Origin: DATKSG01 sp035531775
Lineage (GTDB): Bacteria > Actinomycetota > Acidimicrobiia > Acidimicrobiales > UBA8190
NCBI GenBank assembly: GCA_035531775.1
Contig: DATKSG010000044.1
Location: forward strand, 1 to 52,894
DNA length: 52,894 nucleotides
Direction of reading: 5' to 3'
Shown here: positions 24,845 to 33,553 of the stretch, piece after piece
How the letters are laid out: the number at the start of each line of letters is the position of its first letter
Position numbering within the stretch: position 1 is the stretch's first letter
Translations under genes and position numbers: made by a program
Notes under the pieces: model-generated
Database searches by the model: none
What the model was told of the DNA's origin: nothing
What the model saw: only the letters and a program-made list of their open reading frames with translations

Positions 24845-25726
24845 ATGCCTGCGCATGCCGATACCGAGAAGGTGACCAGTCGATCAACGCTCGAGGCCAC
24901 ACCGAGACCCGGCTTCGTCCTCGACGGCGCCCCGCTGCTCGAGTTCCAGCCGGCCGTCGACCTGGCCACCGGTCTCCTCATCGGGTTCGAGGCTCTGCTG
25001 CGTTGGGACCATCCCGAACGCGGCATCATCCCGCCCAACTTGCTCATCCCCTGGGCCGAGGCCAACGGACACATCGTGGAGCTCAACGCCTGGGTTCTGA
25101 CCGAGGCGTGCCGCCGGGCCGCCAATTGGCCGTCGGGGATCCAGCTGGCTGTGAACTGCTCGCTCGTGCAGCTCGGTCGGCGCCAGGCCTCGCTGGCTTC
25201 GGCCCATGCATTGCGGGCGTCGGGGCTCAACCCGGACCGCCTCACCATCGAGATCACCGAGTCCGCCGTGGCCGACGAGCGCACCCACGACGACCTGCGG
25301 GCGCTGACAGCGCTCGGCCTCCACCTGGCCGTGGACGACGTGGGCACCAGCTGGTCGACGCTCGAGAACCTGCGCCGCTTCGCCATCGAGACAGCCAAGA
25401 TCGACCGGACCTTCATCTCGGCCCTGGAGCCTCACGAGGGCATGAACCGGGCCATCGTGGAGGCGATCATCCATGTGAGCCATGTATTGGCCCTGAGCAC
25501 GGTGGCCGAGGGCGTGGAGACGGCCGAGCAGGTAGCCACCTTGCGCCAGTTCGGAGCCGACGTGGCCCAGGGCTACTTCTTCGCCCGCCCCCTGCATGCC
25601 GAGGAGGCCGACGCATTGGCCAAGACCGAGCCCCGGGCCGTCTTCGCCCTGGCCGATGCCGACGACGCTGCCAGGGTGCCCCGAGGCGAGCGCCACAAGC
25701 TACCGGCGGGCGTGCCTGCGGGCTGA
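24845..25726 (+). CDS. EAL-domain cyclic-di-GMP phosphodiesterase
   Basis: A 293-aa protein made almost entirely of one EAL domain (about residues 20-265), with no GGDEF or membrane segment. Key catalytic motifs are present: EALLRW (Glu49), VNCSLVQL, IEITESA, VDDVGTSWS (the usual DDFGTG loop, with changed neighbours but both Asp kept), AKIDRTF and AEGVETAEQ, ending QGYFFARPL. It should therefore hydrolyse c-di-GMP, probably controlled by protein level or partner since no sensor domain is visible. ATG 24845 has no Shine-Dalgarno. It stands alone upstream of the transhydrogenase genes, 97 bp away. Confidence 0.93.
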   Translation: MPAHADTEKVTSRSTLEATPRPGFVLDGAPLLEFQPAVDLATGLLIGFEALLRWDHPERGIIPPNLLIPWAEANGHIVELNAWVLTEACRRAANWPSGIQLAVNCSLVQLGRRQASLASAHALRASGLNPDRLTIEITESAVADERTHDDLRALTALGLHLAVDDVGTSWSTLENLRRFAIETAKIDRTFISALEPHEGMNRAIVEAIIHVSHVLALSTVAEGVETAEQVATLRQFGADVAQGYFFARPLHAEEADALAKTEPRAVFALADADDAARVPRGERHKLPAGVPAG

Positions 25727-25823
25727 TCCCCTCGGCCCGGACCCTCCACCGGGGAGAAGCACCGACGCCGTAGAACGGGCCCGGACTGGAGTGGCGCGAC
25801 GGGACGTGGTCATATACACGCTC

Positions 25824-26963
25824 GTGAAACTCGCCGTCCCCACCGAGACGCGCCCCGCAGAGCAGCGCGTGGCCATCATCCCCGACATCGCCGGCCGTCT
25901 GGCCGGTGCCGGGGTCGAGGTCGCCGTGCAAGCCGGCGCCGGGCTGCGCGCCCACTTCCCCGATGCCACCTACCGGGACAAGGGGGCCACCGTGTCCGAA
26001 GGGGCCACCGCCGTGCTCGGCGGGGCCGTGGTGGTGGCCAAGGTGCAGCCCCCGACGCCCGAGGAGGTGGCGCAGCTCGAGCCGGGAGCCACCGTGGTGA
26101 GCTTCCTGCAGCCGACGGCTCAGCTCGACGTGGTGAGGGCCCTGGTGGCCAGCAAGGCCACCGCCTTCAGCCTCGACCTGCTCCCACGCATCAGCCGGGC
26201 ACAGTCCATGGACGCCCTGTCGTCGCAGGCGACGGTTTCGGGCTACCTGGCCGGGCTGGCCGCCGCCGAGCGCCTGCCCAAGTTCTTCCCGATGTTCATG
26301 ACAGCGGCCGGCACCGTCCCCCCGGCCAAGGTGCTCGTGCTCGGGGCGGGCGTGGCCGGCCTGCAGGCCATCGCCACCGCCCGGCGCCTCGGGGCACAGG
26401 TGCGCGCCTACGACGTGCGGGCGGCGGCCAAGGAGGAGGTGCAGTCGCTCGGAGCCTCCTTCGTGGAGCTCGGCCTCGAGACCCAGGAGGGGTCGGGGGG
26501 CTATGCCCGGGAGCAGTCCGAGGAGTTCCTGGCCCGCCAACGCGAGCTGATCGGCAACGAAGTGGCCGCCGCCGACGTGGTCATCACCACGGCGGCGATA
26601 CCCGGACGCAAGGCGCCGGTGCTGGTCACCACGGCCATGGTCGAGCGCATGGCCGACGGCTCGGTCATCGTGGACCTGGCGGCCGACGGGGGCGGCAACT
26701 GCGAGCTGTCCCAAGCCGGGCGCGATGTCGAGCACGGCGGCGTGGTGGTGTGCGGGCTCACCAACCCGCCGTCGGCCATGCCGACACACGCCAGCTTCTT
26801 GTACTCGCGCAACGTCTTCAACTTCCTGTCGCTCGTCATCGTGGACGGGGAGCTGCGACCAGACTTCGACGACGAGATCGTGGCCGGGACCTGCGTGGTG
26901 CGGGCCGGCGAGGTCGTGCACGCCGCCACCGCCGAGCTTTTGCACGCCGAGGAGGCATCGTGA
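25824..26963 (+). CDS. pntAA: NAD(P) transhydrogenase subunit alpha part 1 (NAD-binding domain I)
   Basis: About 379 aa; soluble domain dI of the proton-translocating transhydrogenase, which transfers hydride between NADH and NADP+. It starts with KLAVPTETRPAEQRVAIIPD, has the Rossmann motif VLGAGVAGLQAIATARRLGA and the mobile-loop region ITTAAIPGRKAPVLVT. GTG 25824 matches the family's start; GTG 25806 is an alternative and neither has a good ribosome site. It overlaps pntAB by 4 nt. The split alpha subunit (three genes in total) is the actinobacterial and alphaproteobacterial form. It would supply NADPH for catabolic reductases or biosynthesis. Confidence 0.94.
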   Translation: MKLAVPTETRPAEQRVAIIPDIAGRLAGAGVEVAVQAGAGLRAHFPDATYRDKGATVSEGATAVLGGAVVVAKVQPPTPEEVAQLEPGATVVSFLQPTAQLDVVRALVASKATAFSLDLLPRISRAQSMDALSSQATVSGYLAGLAAAERLPKFFPMFMTAAGTVPPAKVLVLGAGVAGLQAIATARRLGAQVRAYDVRAAAKEEVQSLGASFVELGLETQEGSGGYAREQSEEFLARQRELIGNEVAAADVVITTAAIPGRKAPVLVTTAMVERMADGSVIVDLAADGGGNCELSQAGRDVEHGGVVVCGLTNPPSAMPTHASFLYSRNVFNFLSLVIVDGELRPDFDDEIVAGTCVVRAGEVVHAATAELLHAEEAS

Positions 26964-27289
26964 CTCTTGCCGCGCCTGGTCTCATGGGCTTCATCACCAT
27001 CTTCGTGCTGGCCGGCTTCGTGGGCTACGAGGTGGTGTCGAAGGTGCCGAGCGTGCTCCACACCCCGCTCATGTCGGGCAGCAACGCCATCCACGGCATC
27101 ATCCTGGTCGGCACCATGGTCGTGTTGGGCCAGGCCCACGGCACCGCCCAGATGCTGCTTGGGTTCCTGGCCGTGGTGCTGGCCACGTTGAACGTGGTGG
27201 GCGGCTTCGTGGTGACCGACCGGATGCTCGAGATGTTCAAGGCCAAGCCGACCCAGAAGCCCAAGGACGAGCCGGGTGGCGCGCCATGA
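26960..27289 (+). CDS. pntAB: NAD(P) transhydrogenase subunit alpha part 2 (membrane part)
   Basis: A 109-aa protein with three to four membrane helices (FITIFVLAGFVGYEVV, NAIHGIILVGTMVVLG, LLGFLAVVLATLNVVGGFVV), forming part of the proton channel. The GTG at 26960 overlaps the pntAA stop (GTGA), and its stop overlaps the pntB start (ATGA), so the three subunits are tightly coupled. The conserved PLMSGSNAIHGI stretch is typical. Confidence 0.94.
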   Translation: MTLAAPGLMGFITIFVLAGFVGYEVVSKVPSVLHTPLMSGSNAIHGIILVGTMVVLGQAHGTAQMLLGFLAVVLATLNVVGGFVVTDRMLEMFKAKPTQKPKDEPGGAP

Positions 27290-28683
27290 CCAGAGCCACG
27301 GCCACCGACCTGGTCTACCTGATCGCCATCGTCGGCTTCATCCTGGCCCTTAAGGGTCTCAGCTCCCCCAAACGGGCCAGGATCGGCAACCTGGTGGGCG
27401 CCCTGGGGATGCTCATCGCCGTGGCGTGGACCTTCTCGCTGCCGTCGGTGCACGGGACCACCCGCAACCTGGTCCTGATCGTGGCCGGCGTGGTGGTGGG
27501 GACGCTCATCGGCATCCCGGCGGCGCGCATGGTGAAGATGACGGCCATGCCCCAGATGGTGGCCATCTTCAACGGGGTGGGCGGAGGGGCGGCCGCCTTG
27601 GTGTCGGTCACCGAGTTCATCGCCCTGCCGAGCCGGTCGATCGCCATCTACAAGATCTGCGAGGTGCTCTTCGGCGTCCTGGTGGGGTCGGTGTCCTTCG
27701 CCGGCAGCGCCGTGGCCTTCGCCAAGCTGCAGGAGCTCATGACCGGGCGCCCGGTGACCTATCCGGCGCAACAGCCCATCAATGCCGTGCTTGGTTTGGC
27801 CATCCTGGGTCTGTTGGTGGCCGTGGTGGTCACCGCCAGCACGCCGCTGCTGGTGGTGGTGCTCGTGCTGTCGCTGGTGCTCGGCGTCATCTTCGTGCTG
27901 CCCATCGGCGGAGCGGACGTGCCGGTGCTCATCTCACTGCTCAACTCGTTCACCGGGCTGGCCGTGGCCGCCTCGGGCTTCACCCTCGACAGCAACCTCC
28001 TCATCGTGGCCGGCACCTTGGTGGGCGCCTCAGGCATGCTCCTCACCCGGATGATGAGCCAGGCCATGGGGCGCTCGCTTCCCAACATCCTCTTCAGCGC
28101 CTTCGGCTCGGTCATCACGGCCGGCGGGGCCGACGGCACGACCGACAGCCGGCCGGTGCGCGCCGGCACGGCCGAGGACGTCGGCGTGCTGTTGGCCTAC
28201 GCCCGCAAGGTGGCCATCGTCCCCGGCTACGGCCTGGCCGTGGCCCAGGCTCAGCACACTGCGCGCGAGTTGGCCGACGCCCTGGCGGCGCGCGGGGTGG
28301 AGGTCTACTACGCCATCCACCCGGTGGCCGGGCGCATGCCAGGGCACATGAACGTGCTCCTGGCCGAGGCCAATGTCCCCTACGACCAGTTGAAGGAGAT
28401 GGACGAGGCCAACCCCGAGATGCCCACCACCGACGTGGCGCTTGTGGTCGGGGCCAACGACACGGTGAACCCGGCGGCCAACAACACGCCGGGCAGCCCC
28501 ATCTACGGCATGCCCATCGTTCATGCCGACCAGGCCGAGCACATCATCTTCCTGAAGCGCTCGATGCGTCCCGGCTTCGCCGGGATCGACAACGAGCTGC
28601 TGTACGACCCCAAGACCACCATGCTGTTCGGCGACGCCAAGGACTCGCTGAGCAAGCTGGTGGCCGCCGTGAAGTCCGCCTGA
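27286..28683 (+). CDS. pntB: NAD(P) transhydrogenase subunit beta
   Basis: A 465-aa membrane subunit with about eight or nine helices (residues 1-260) and a C-terminal soluble NADP-binding domain dIII. Recognisable are MPQMVAIFNGVGGGAAAL, the VPGYGLAVAQAQH NADP loop, HPVAGRMPGHMNVLLAEA, VGANDTVNPAA and the C-terminal RSMRPGFAGIDNELLY. ATG 27286 overlaps the pntAB stop by 4 nt. A hairpin follows the stop codon. All expected segments are present, so the complex should be functional. Confidence 0.96.
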   Translation: MTRATATDLVYLIAIVGFILALKGLSSPKRARIGNLVGALGMLIAVAWTFSLPSVHGTTRNLVLIVAGVVVGTLIGIPAARMVKMTAMPQMVAIFNGVGGGAAALVSVTEFIALPSRSIAIYKICEVLFGVLVGSVSFAGSAVAFAKLQELMTGRPVTYPAQQPINAVLGLAILGLLVAVVVTASTPLLVVVLVLSLVLGVIFVLPIGGADVPVLISLLNSFTGLAVAASGFTLDSNLLIVAGTLVGASGMLLTRMMSQAMGRSLPNILFSAFGSVITAGGADGTTDSRPVRAGTAEDVGVLLAYARKVAIVPGYGLAVAQAQHTARELADALAARGVEVYYAIHPVAGRMPGHMNVLLAEANVPYDQLKEMDEANPEMPTTDVALVVGANDTVNPAANNTPGSPIYGMPIVHADQAEHIIFLKRSMRPGFAGIDNELLYDPKTTMLFGDAKDSLSKLVAAVKSA

Positions 28684-28690
28684 GCTCGCC

Positions 28691-28719
28691 AGGTCACGCC
28701 GAGCGGCTCAGCGCGACCT
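28691..28719. terminator. Hairpin between convergent pntB and nucleotidyltransferase gene
   Basis: AGGTCACGCCGAGC pairs with GCTCAGCGCGACCT (12 of 14 positions), with a very tight loop, just after the pntB stop and 6 bp before the convergent gene's stop. There is no T-run. It may terminate transcription from both sides. Confidence 0.4.
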
Positions 28720-28725
28720 GAGCGA

Positions 28726-29274
28726 TCAGCGATCGAGCGACAGCAAGTGCTCGATGCGGTCGTCGTCGGCTCCCAGGAATCCTGCCAGCACTCCAGCCAC
28801 CGCCGACACGTCGAGCGACCCGGCTGCCCCCATGGCTTCGAGGTCGGCCCAGTCCTTGGTGCGGTTGAGGAACGCCTTGAAGACAGCGAGGTCATGACAG
28901 GCGAGAAAGGGCAGCCGCTTGCCGGCGAACGGTTCCAAGTGGACCCGAGTTGCGACTTGTTCGTGGAACTCCGTCGTGTTGAGAAAGACATCGACGGGAG
29001 TGCTGTCCCACCACAGCCGGGCCTGACCGTTACGTTCGAGGAGGGCGCGATCATCGTCCGTGGCGACAATCTCGGGCGGAAGAGCGGCGAGGGCTGAGGC
29101 TGTGCGCTCGGGGCTTACGAACACGTTGACGTCGAGGTCAATCGTGCCCCGCGCCCGTTGTGTGCACCAGGCCAAGGCGAGCGCGCCGCCGAAGGCGTGG
29201 CCTATCCGGGCGGCGGCCAGGCTCTCGTGGACGGCCACCATCTTGTATGCAAGGCCCGCCGGATCGAGGCTCAT
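28726..29274 (-). CDS. Nucleotidyltransferase, AbiEii/toxin-like
   Basis: A 182-aa protein of the nucleotidyltransferase-fold toxin group. The segment AFGGALALAWCTQRARGTIDLDVNVF carries the GG, Arg-Gly-Thr and Asp-x-Asp elements of the active site (shown here in parts: FGGALAL, RGTIDLDV), with a third acidic position in STPVDVFLN. The later CHDLAVFKAFLNRTKDWADLEAM stretch is typical of these proteins (KDxxDL). Its ATG overlaps the stop of the HTH gene by 4 nt, so the HTH protein is made first, as in antitoxin-toxin pairs. Whether it is toxic, or a neutral DNA-linked NTase, cannot be decided. Confidence 0.8.
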   Translation of the reverse strand: MSLDPAGLAYKMVAVHESLAAARIGHAFGGALALAWCTQRARGTIDLDVNVFVSPERTASALAALPPEIVATDDDRALLERNGQARLWWDSTPVDVFLNTTEFHEQVATRVHLEPFAGKRLPFLACHDLAVFKAFLNRTKDWADLEAMGAAGSLDVSAVAGVLAGFLGADDDRIEHLLSLDR

Positions 29275-29600
29275 GGGCGAGCACCGGTCGGGAACCGTGG
29301 AAAGGTGATCACGGGATCGTGGCGGGCGGGGAACTGAGCGGCAAGATCCAGGACTTGGAGCAGCTCTCGACCCTTGGCGTCGCGGTCGGCGTCGGTCGCA
29401 TCGGGTCGACCCGACGTGGTGATGTCGGCGGCGTAGCCTGCGGCCCGCAAGATCCGGTCGAGGGTGTCGACACGTGGAATCGTCCGTCCGGCCTCGTAGG
29501 CGGCCAAGGTCGCATGCGAAGTGTTGGCGCGTTCGGCGAGAGCCCGAAGAGACAGCCGGGCGCTGAGCCGGGCTCTGCGGAGCGTTCTGGCAGCGTCCAC
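29271..29600 (-). CDS. XRE-family HTH protein, probable antitoxin
   Basis: A 109-aa protein with an N-terminal XRE helix-turn-helix: RLSLRALAERANTSHATLAAYEAGRTIPRVDTLDRIL (residues about 14-50; key features LAER, SHATLAAYEAG, P). The C-terminal 50 residues probably contact the partner. It precedes and overlaps the nucleotidyltransferase gene. Start GTG 29600. A cluster of TACC/GGTA inverted repeats just upstream is a likely autoregulatory site. Confidence 0.85.
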   Translation of the reverse strand: MDAARTLRRARLSARLSLRALAERANTSHATLAAYEAGRTIPRVDTLDRILRAAGYAADITTSGRPDATDADRDAKGRELLQVLDLAAQFPARHDPVITFPRFPTGARP

Positions 29601-29611
29601 TCGAGCAACTT

Positions 29612-29644
29612 TACCATTCCGGTATCAGATTAGATACCAGGGTA
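29612..29644. promoter_or_regulatory. Inverted-repeat operator of the HTH/nucleotidyltransferase pair
   Basis: Interlocked inverted repeats: TACC (29612)-N5-GGTA, GGTATC (29621-29626)-N6-GATACC (29633-29638), and TACC-AG-GGTA at 29635-29644. They lie 12 bp upstream of the HTH start in an otherwise GC-rich area, as expected for a self-regulated antitoxin promoter. Confidence 0.6.
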
Positions 29645-29697
29645 GTCACTGACGAGCGGGCACCCCTGCAGGCGGTTTTCCGGCGGCGCCGACTGGC

Positions 29698-30780
29698 TCA
29701 GCGCGAACTGAGGACTGCCGGCACCGGACCGGCCAGTTCGGCGAACACCAGCTGGCCCTGGCTGGTGGCCCGGGTGGCGGCCACCACCACCGTCACCTCG
29801 CGCCCCACCAGGTCGACGGCGTCGTTGACCACCACCATGTCGCCGTCGGCCAGGTAGCCGACGGCCTGGCGGGACTGGCTCCCCTCCTTCACCAACTCGA
29901 TCTGAAGCCGTTCGCCCGCTACGTGCTGGGGTTGCAGTTGGCCGGTGAGCAGGCGCAGGTTCACGGTCGCCAACCCGCTGTCGGCGGCCTGTCGGGCCAA
30001 CTCGGCCGAGCAGGTGGCCAGGCGCAGGCCGCACCGGCGGGCCAGGCACAGCATCTTGTCGGACAGCGCCGGCTCCTCGGGCACTTCATCCTCGAGGATC
30101 TGCACCGGTGTGCCGGCGCTGCGCAGGGCTTCGAGCCCTTCGAGCCCACCACGGGCTCGGCGCGACGAGGTGTCATCAGGCCCCGACGCCACGGCGCGCG
30201 CTTCGTCGAGGACGAAGCGAGGCACCACGATCCCACCGGCCAGCAGGCCGGCCCGACCGAGCACCACCAACTGGCGCTCGAGCAACGCCGAGGTGTCCAC
30301 CAATAACGCGGTGGGGGCCGGGGCCGCCCCGGGCCGCTCCAGCAGGTGTCCCAGCCCCGCCGATCGAGCGATCTCATGGCCTTTGGTCACCCCGAGCCGG
30401 ACGCCCGCCGCGCACAGGACCCAGGCCACGGCGGCGGCGATCGGCGTCGAGATGTTCGAGCGGACCACCGTCACCAAGCCGAGGCCGGCGGCTAGGCCCA
30501 GGAGCAAGCCGGTCGTCCCGACCACCGACCCGGCGAACACCTCGGCCGGTGGCACCGAGCGCAGCTGGGTCATGGCGCCACGCAGCCAGCGGTCGATGAG
30601 TCGCCCGCCCACCCCGCCCACTACGTACGCGACGAGGGCCCCGAGCACGGCGGCCACCAATGGGCCCGTCGACGGCGCGCCCACATGCTGGCCGAGCTGG
30701 AACCCGCCCACCACGCCGGCGATGACCAGCAGCAACCTGAAGATCTCGACAAAGACCACGTGCGCCTCGGTGCCCGACAT
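29698..30780 (-). CDS. PIN/TRAM-domain integral membrane protein (YacL family)
   Basis: About 360 aa. Four membrane helices occupy residues about 8-130 (FRLLLVIAGVVGG, PLVAAVLGALVAYVVGGVGG, VVGTTGLLLGLAAGLGLV, AAAVAWVLCAAGV), followed by a PIN nuclease-like domain starting LLVDTSALLE with its first acidic residue and further acids in VLDEARAV and LSDKMLCLA. A C-terminal TRAM-type beta-barrel (QAVGYLADGDMVVVND, VGREVTVVVAA) should bind RNA. YacL proteins are conserved in Gram-positives; the role is unclear. ATG 30780 is chosen; an in-frame GTG eight codons later, nearer the typical family start, is possible. Confidence 0.88.
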   Translation of the reverse strand: MSGTEAHVVFVEIFRLLLVIAGVVGGFQLGQHVGAPSTGPLVAAVLGALVAYVVGGVGGRLIDRWLRGAMTQLRSVPPAEVFAGSVVGTTGLLLGLAAGLGLVTVVRSNISTPIAAAVAWVLCAAGVRLGVTKGHEIARSAGLGHLLERPGAAPAPTALLVDTSALLERQLVVLGRAGLLAGGIVVPRFVLDEARAVASGPDDTSSRRARGGLEGLEALRSAGTPVQILEDEVPEEPALSDKMLCLARRCGLRLATCSAELARQAADSGLATVNLRLLTGQLQPQHVAGERLQIELVKEGSQSRQAVGYLADGDMVVVNDAVDLVGREVTVVVAATRATSQGQLVFAELAGPVPAVLSSR

Positions 30781-30957
30781 CCCCGACGGGCCTGACCCCA
30801 GACTAGCGCCTTGAACCTCTTTAAGTGGTGTCCTCCTCACATATAGCAGTGTCTACCCCTTGCGGTGGTTGGGCAAGTGTTGATCTGTGCTTGGGTTATC
30901 TCTGTGAAATGGCCCCCACTATGAGTGCTGGAACGAATCACGAACCGTGGGGGGAAC
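30781..30957. other. Divergent intergenic region before the surface-protein gene
   Basis: These 177 bp separate the YacL-type gene from the surface-protein gene and are clearly less GC-rich than the coding DNA. They must hold both promoters. I can point to TTGATC at 30880 as a possible -35-like element but cannot support a definite promoter, riboswitch or operator. Confidence 0.4.
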
Positions 30958-33483
30958 ATGCAGGCAGCCGAGCAGGGGCGCTCAATCATCGCCGGACGTG
31001 GGAGGCGAGGCGGACGCCGGAGCCTCAAGGTCATGGCAGTGACGGCGATGGCGGTGGCCGCCATCGGCGTGGTCGGCGCCGGACAGGCCTTCGCCAACGC
31101 CCCCAATCCCGCGCCAACCACGGCGGGGACCGCCACCTTGCACGCCGACGGTACCGTCGGCGTCGTCCTGAGCGGGAGCTGGACCTGGAAGGGCCAGAGC
31201 TGCAGCGGCCGCTACGCCGAGGGCTGGGCCGTCGACTGGTGGGGCATCAGCGCCGCCACCACCCCGGCACCGAGCTTCTCACTGACCGGCGCCACCGAAG
31301 TCACCGCCGTGGGCACCACGTCCACCGGCACGGCCAGCCCCAGCGGCTCTCTCAAGATCAAGGGGTCGGGCGGCACACCTGACTCGTACTTCCACGTGGC
31401 GCAGTACCTGGCGGGCGAGACCGTCAACTCCTCGGCCACCTGCACCGACACCGGCTCCGGCGGCTCGGCCACATCGAGCGGCACGTGGTCGGCGGCCGCC
31501 ACCTATCCGACGGCAGCCGACATGCCCGCCCAGCTGTGTGTGAACCTGTACGACGAGCACGGTAGCGAGGGCAAGCCCAGCAACAGCGCCGGCGACTTGT
31601 CCCCCACCAACGGCGACAACTCGATCCAGACCAACACCTTCGACCCGGCCGCGGGGGCGGGCTACTGCGTGGCCCTAAAACTGGCGACCGGATCGATCGC
31701 CGGGCACATCTACAACTGTGCCGGCGGCGCCCAGACGGTCACCGAGGTCCTCGGGGGGACCCTCGGTGCCGCTGGGCCGCAGAGCGTGGGCACCACGGCC
31801 AACGCCCTGGCCCCGAGCAGCGTCCTGGCCGGCGGCTACACCATGACGGCCACGGCGCCGTCGGGCTACCAGATGGTCAGCTGCGGCGGATCGGCCACGG
31901 TCACGTCCGCCTCTTCGGCCACCGAGCCGGTCACTGTGCCGGGCGGAGGTACCGGCACCGGCATCTTCTACGTGAGTGCCCTTGCGGCGCCCGTCCAGAC
32001 CTTGGCCGGCCACATCTACAACTGCACCGGCGGCACGCCAACCACCTCTGAAGTCGGTGGCGGCACCCTGAACGCCACCGGGCCCCAGTCACTGTCGGGC
32101 ACCAACCCCCTCGGGCCGAGCCATGTGGCCTCCGGGGCGTACTCGATGACGGCCACGGCGCCGTCGGGCTACCAGATGGTGGCCTGCGGCGGATCGGCCA
32201 CGGTGAACTCGGCCTCGTCGGCCACCGAGTCCGTGAACGTGCCCTCGGGCGGTGCAGGCACCGGCATCTTCTACGTGAGCGCCGTACCGGCGGCGACCCA
32301 GACGCTGGCCGGTGCCATCTACGACTGCACCGGGGGCGCCCCGACCAACACCTTGATCCCGGGAGGCACCCTGAGTGCCACAGGACCGGTCGGCCTGGCC
32401 GCGGCGGCCAACCCGCTCGCCACCACCCAGGTGCCGTCGGGGACCTACACCATGACGGCTTCTGCGCCGGCGGGGTACCTGATGGTGACCTGCGGCACCT
32501 CGGTGACCGTGTCGCCGTCGGGTTCGTCGGCCAGTGAGCCGCTGGCCGTGCCGGCCGGGGGCAGCAACACGGGGATCTTCTACGCCTCGGCCATTCCGGC
32601 CCCCAACACCCAGACGCTCGCCGCCCACATCTTCGATTGCACCACCGGAGCGCCGACCAATGCCGAGGTGACCGGAGGCACGGTGTCGGCTACCGGGCCT
32701 TCGACCGTGTCCGCTCAGGCCAATCCGCTGGCACCCGCCGGCGTGTCGGCCGGCAGCTACACGGTGTATGCCACGGCGCCCACGGGCTACAGCGTGGTGG
32801 TCTGCGGCGGCACCGCCACACAGACGTCGACCACCACGGCGACCGAGCCGGTCACGGTGCCGGCCGGCGGGCGGGGAGCGGCCATCTTCTACGTGTCGCG
32901 GAACCCGGCGCCGGCCACCCAGACCATCGCCGGTCACCTCTTCGACTGCAGCGGGGGCACTCAGACCACGTCCGAGCTAAGTGGAGGGACGCTGTCGGCC
33001 ACCGGGCCGGTGAACCTTGCCGGGCAGGGCAACCCGATCGACCCCACCGAGGTGCCGGTGGGCACGTACACCATGGTGGCCTCCCCGCCGCCCGGCTACC
33101 AGCTGGTGACCTGTGATGGTCCGGCCACGGTGACCTCGGCCGGTTCGGCCAACGAGGCCCTCGTTCTGGCCTCCAATTCAAGGACGGTCGGCGTCTTCTA
33201 CGCCGCCCTGATCATGCCGGCCACAGCCCCATCGACGCCCACCACTCCGACGCCGCCAACGGCGCCGGCCACCAAGGCGGTGAGCGGTGGGGCGCTGGCC
33301 TTCACCGGGGTCGGCGGGCTCATGAAGATCGTCGGGTTGGGCGCCCTGCTGATGCTGGCCGGCCTGGGCTTGGTGCTGGTGACCCGGCGCCGGCTCGACC
33401 AATCGGCGGCGGTCATCGGGGGCACGTCGATGACCAGGGCCCGCTGGCTGGGGACCCGGCGCTGGGGGCACCGCGGTCGTTGA
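30958..33483 (+). CDS. Cell-wall-anchored repeat protein with LAFTG sorting signal
   Basis: An 841-aa secreted protein. The N-terminus GRRGGRRSLKVMAV, a hydrophobic stretch and AFA-N form a signal peptide (cleavage near residue 47); the RRSLK context could even be Tat-type. Residues 48-243 form a beta-rich head with several Cys. Five repeats of about 102 aa start at residues 246, 348, 449, 553 and 656, each with YNC/FDC near the start and a Cys in the (S/A/T/V)CGG-like turn, allowing one disulfide per repeat. A Pro/Thr linker leads to LAFTG (780-784), a membrane helix and an RRR tail: a class E sortase (LAxTG) signal. The start ATG follows GGGGGG. Probably a stalk or adhesin; no sortase is in the window. 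Confidence 0.88.
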   Translation: MQAAEQGRSIIAGRGRRGGRRSLKVMAVTAMAVAAIGVVGAGQAFANAPNPAPTTAGTATLHADGTVGVVLSGSWTWKGQSCSGRYAEGWAVDWWGISAATTPAPSFSLTGATEVTAVGTTSTGTASPSGSLKIKGSGGTPDSYFHVAQYLAGETVNSSATCTDTGSGGSATSSGTWSAAATYPTAADMPAQLCVNLYDEHGSEGKPSNSAGDLSPTNGDNSIQTNTFDPAAGAGYCVALKLATGSIAGHIYNCAGGAQTVTEVLGGTLGAAGPQSVGTTANALAPSSVLAGGYTMTATAPSGYQMVSCGGSATVTSASSATEPVTVPGGGTGTGIFYVSALAAPVQTLAGHIYNCTGGTPTTSEVGGGTLNATGPQSLSGTNPLGPSHVASGAYSMTATAPSGYQMVACGGSATVNSASSATESVNVPSGGAGTGIFYVSAVPAATQTLAGAIYDCTGGAPTNTLIPGGTLSATGPVGLAAAANPLATTQVPSGTYTMTASAPAGYLMVTCGTSVTVSPSGSSASEPLAVPAGGSNTGIFYASAIPAPNTQTLAAHIFDCTTGAPTNAEVTGGTVSATGPSTVSAQANPLAPAGVSAGSYTVYATAPTGYSVVVCGGTATQTSTTTATEPVTVPAGGRGAAIFYVSRNPAPATQTIAGHLFDCSGGTQTTSELSGGTLSATGPVNLAGQGNPIDPTEVPVGTYTMVASPPPGYQLVTCDGPATVTSAGSANEALVLASNSRTVGVFYAALIMPATAPSTPTTPTPPTAPATKAVSGGALAFTGVGGLMKIVGLGALLMLAGLGLVLVTRRRLDQSAAVIGGTSMTRARWLGTRRWGHRGR
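31693..33228 (+). repeat. Five tandem ~102-codon repeats in the surface protein
   Basis: Units begin near 31693, 31999, 32302, 32614 and 32923. Core similarities are GGTLxATGP, NPLxPxxV, GxYTMTAxAPxGYxMVxCGG, TEPVTVPxGG and GIFYVSA. Units 1 and 2 are the most alike also at DNA level (for example both carry ACGGCCACGGCGCCGTCGGG). They are in-frame protein repeats, most likely beta-sandwich modules. Confidence 0.9.
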
Positions 33484-33553
33484 CGGTCAGGCCGTATAAC
33501 GCACCTAGTCGAATGGTCTTCAGTTGCGACCGGGCGGCGACGACAATGTCCTG

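Noticed and set aside
30874..30893. CAAG-N12-CTTG, considered as a KstR2-type box before the surface-protein gene
   Set aside because: The spacing is much too wide for the KstR2 motif (2 bp between half-sites) and the gene is not catabolic.
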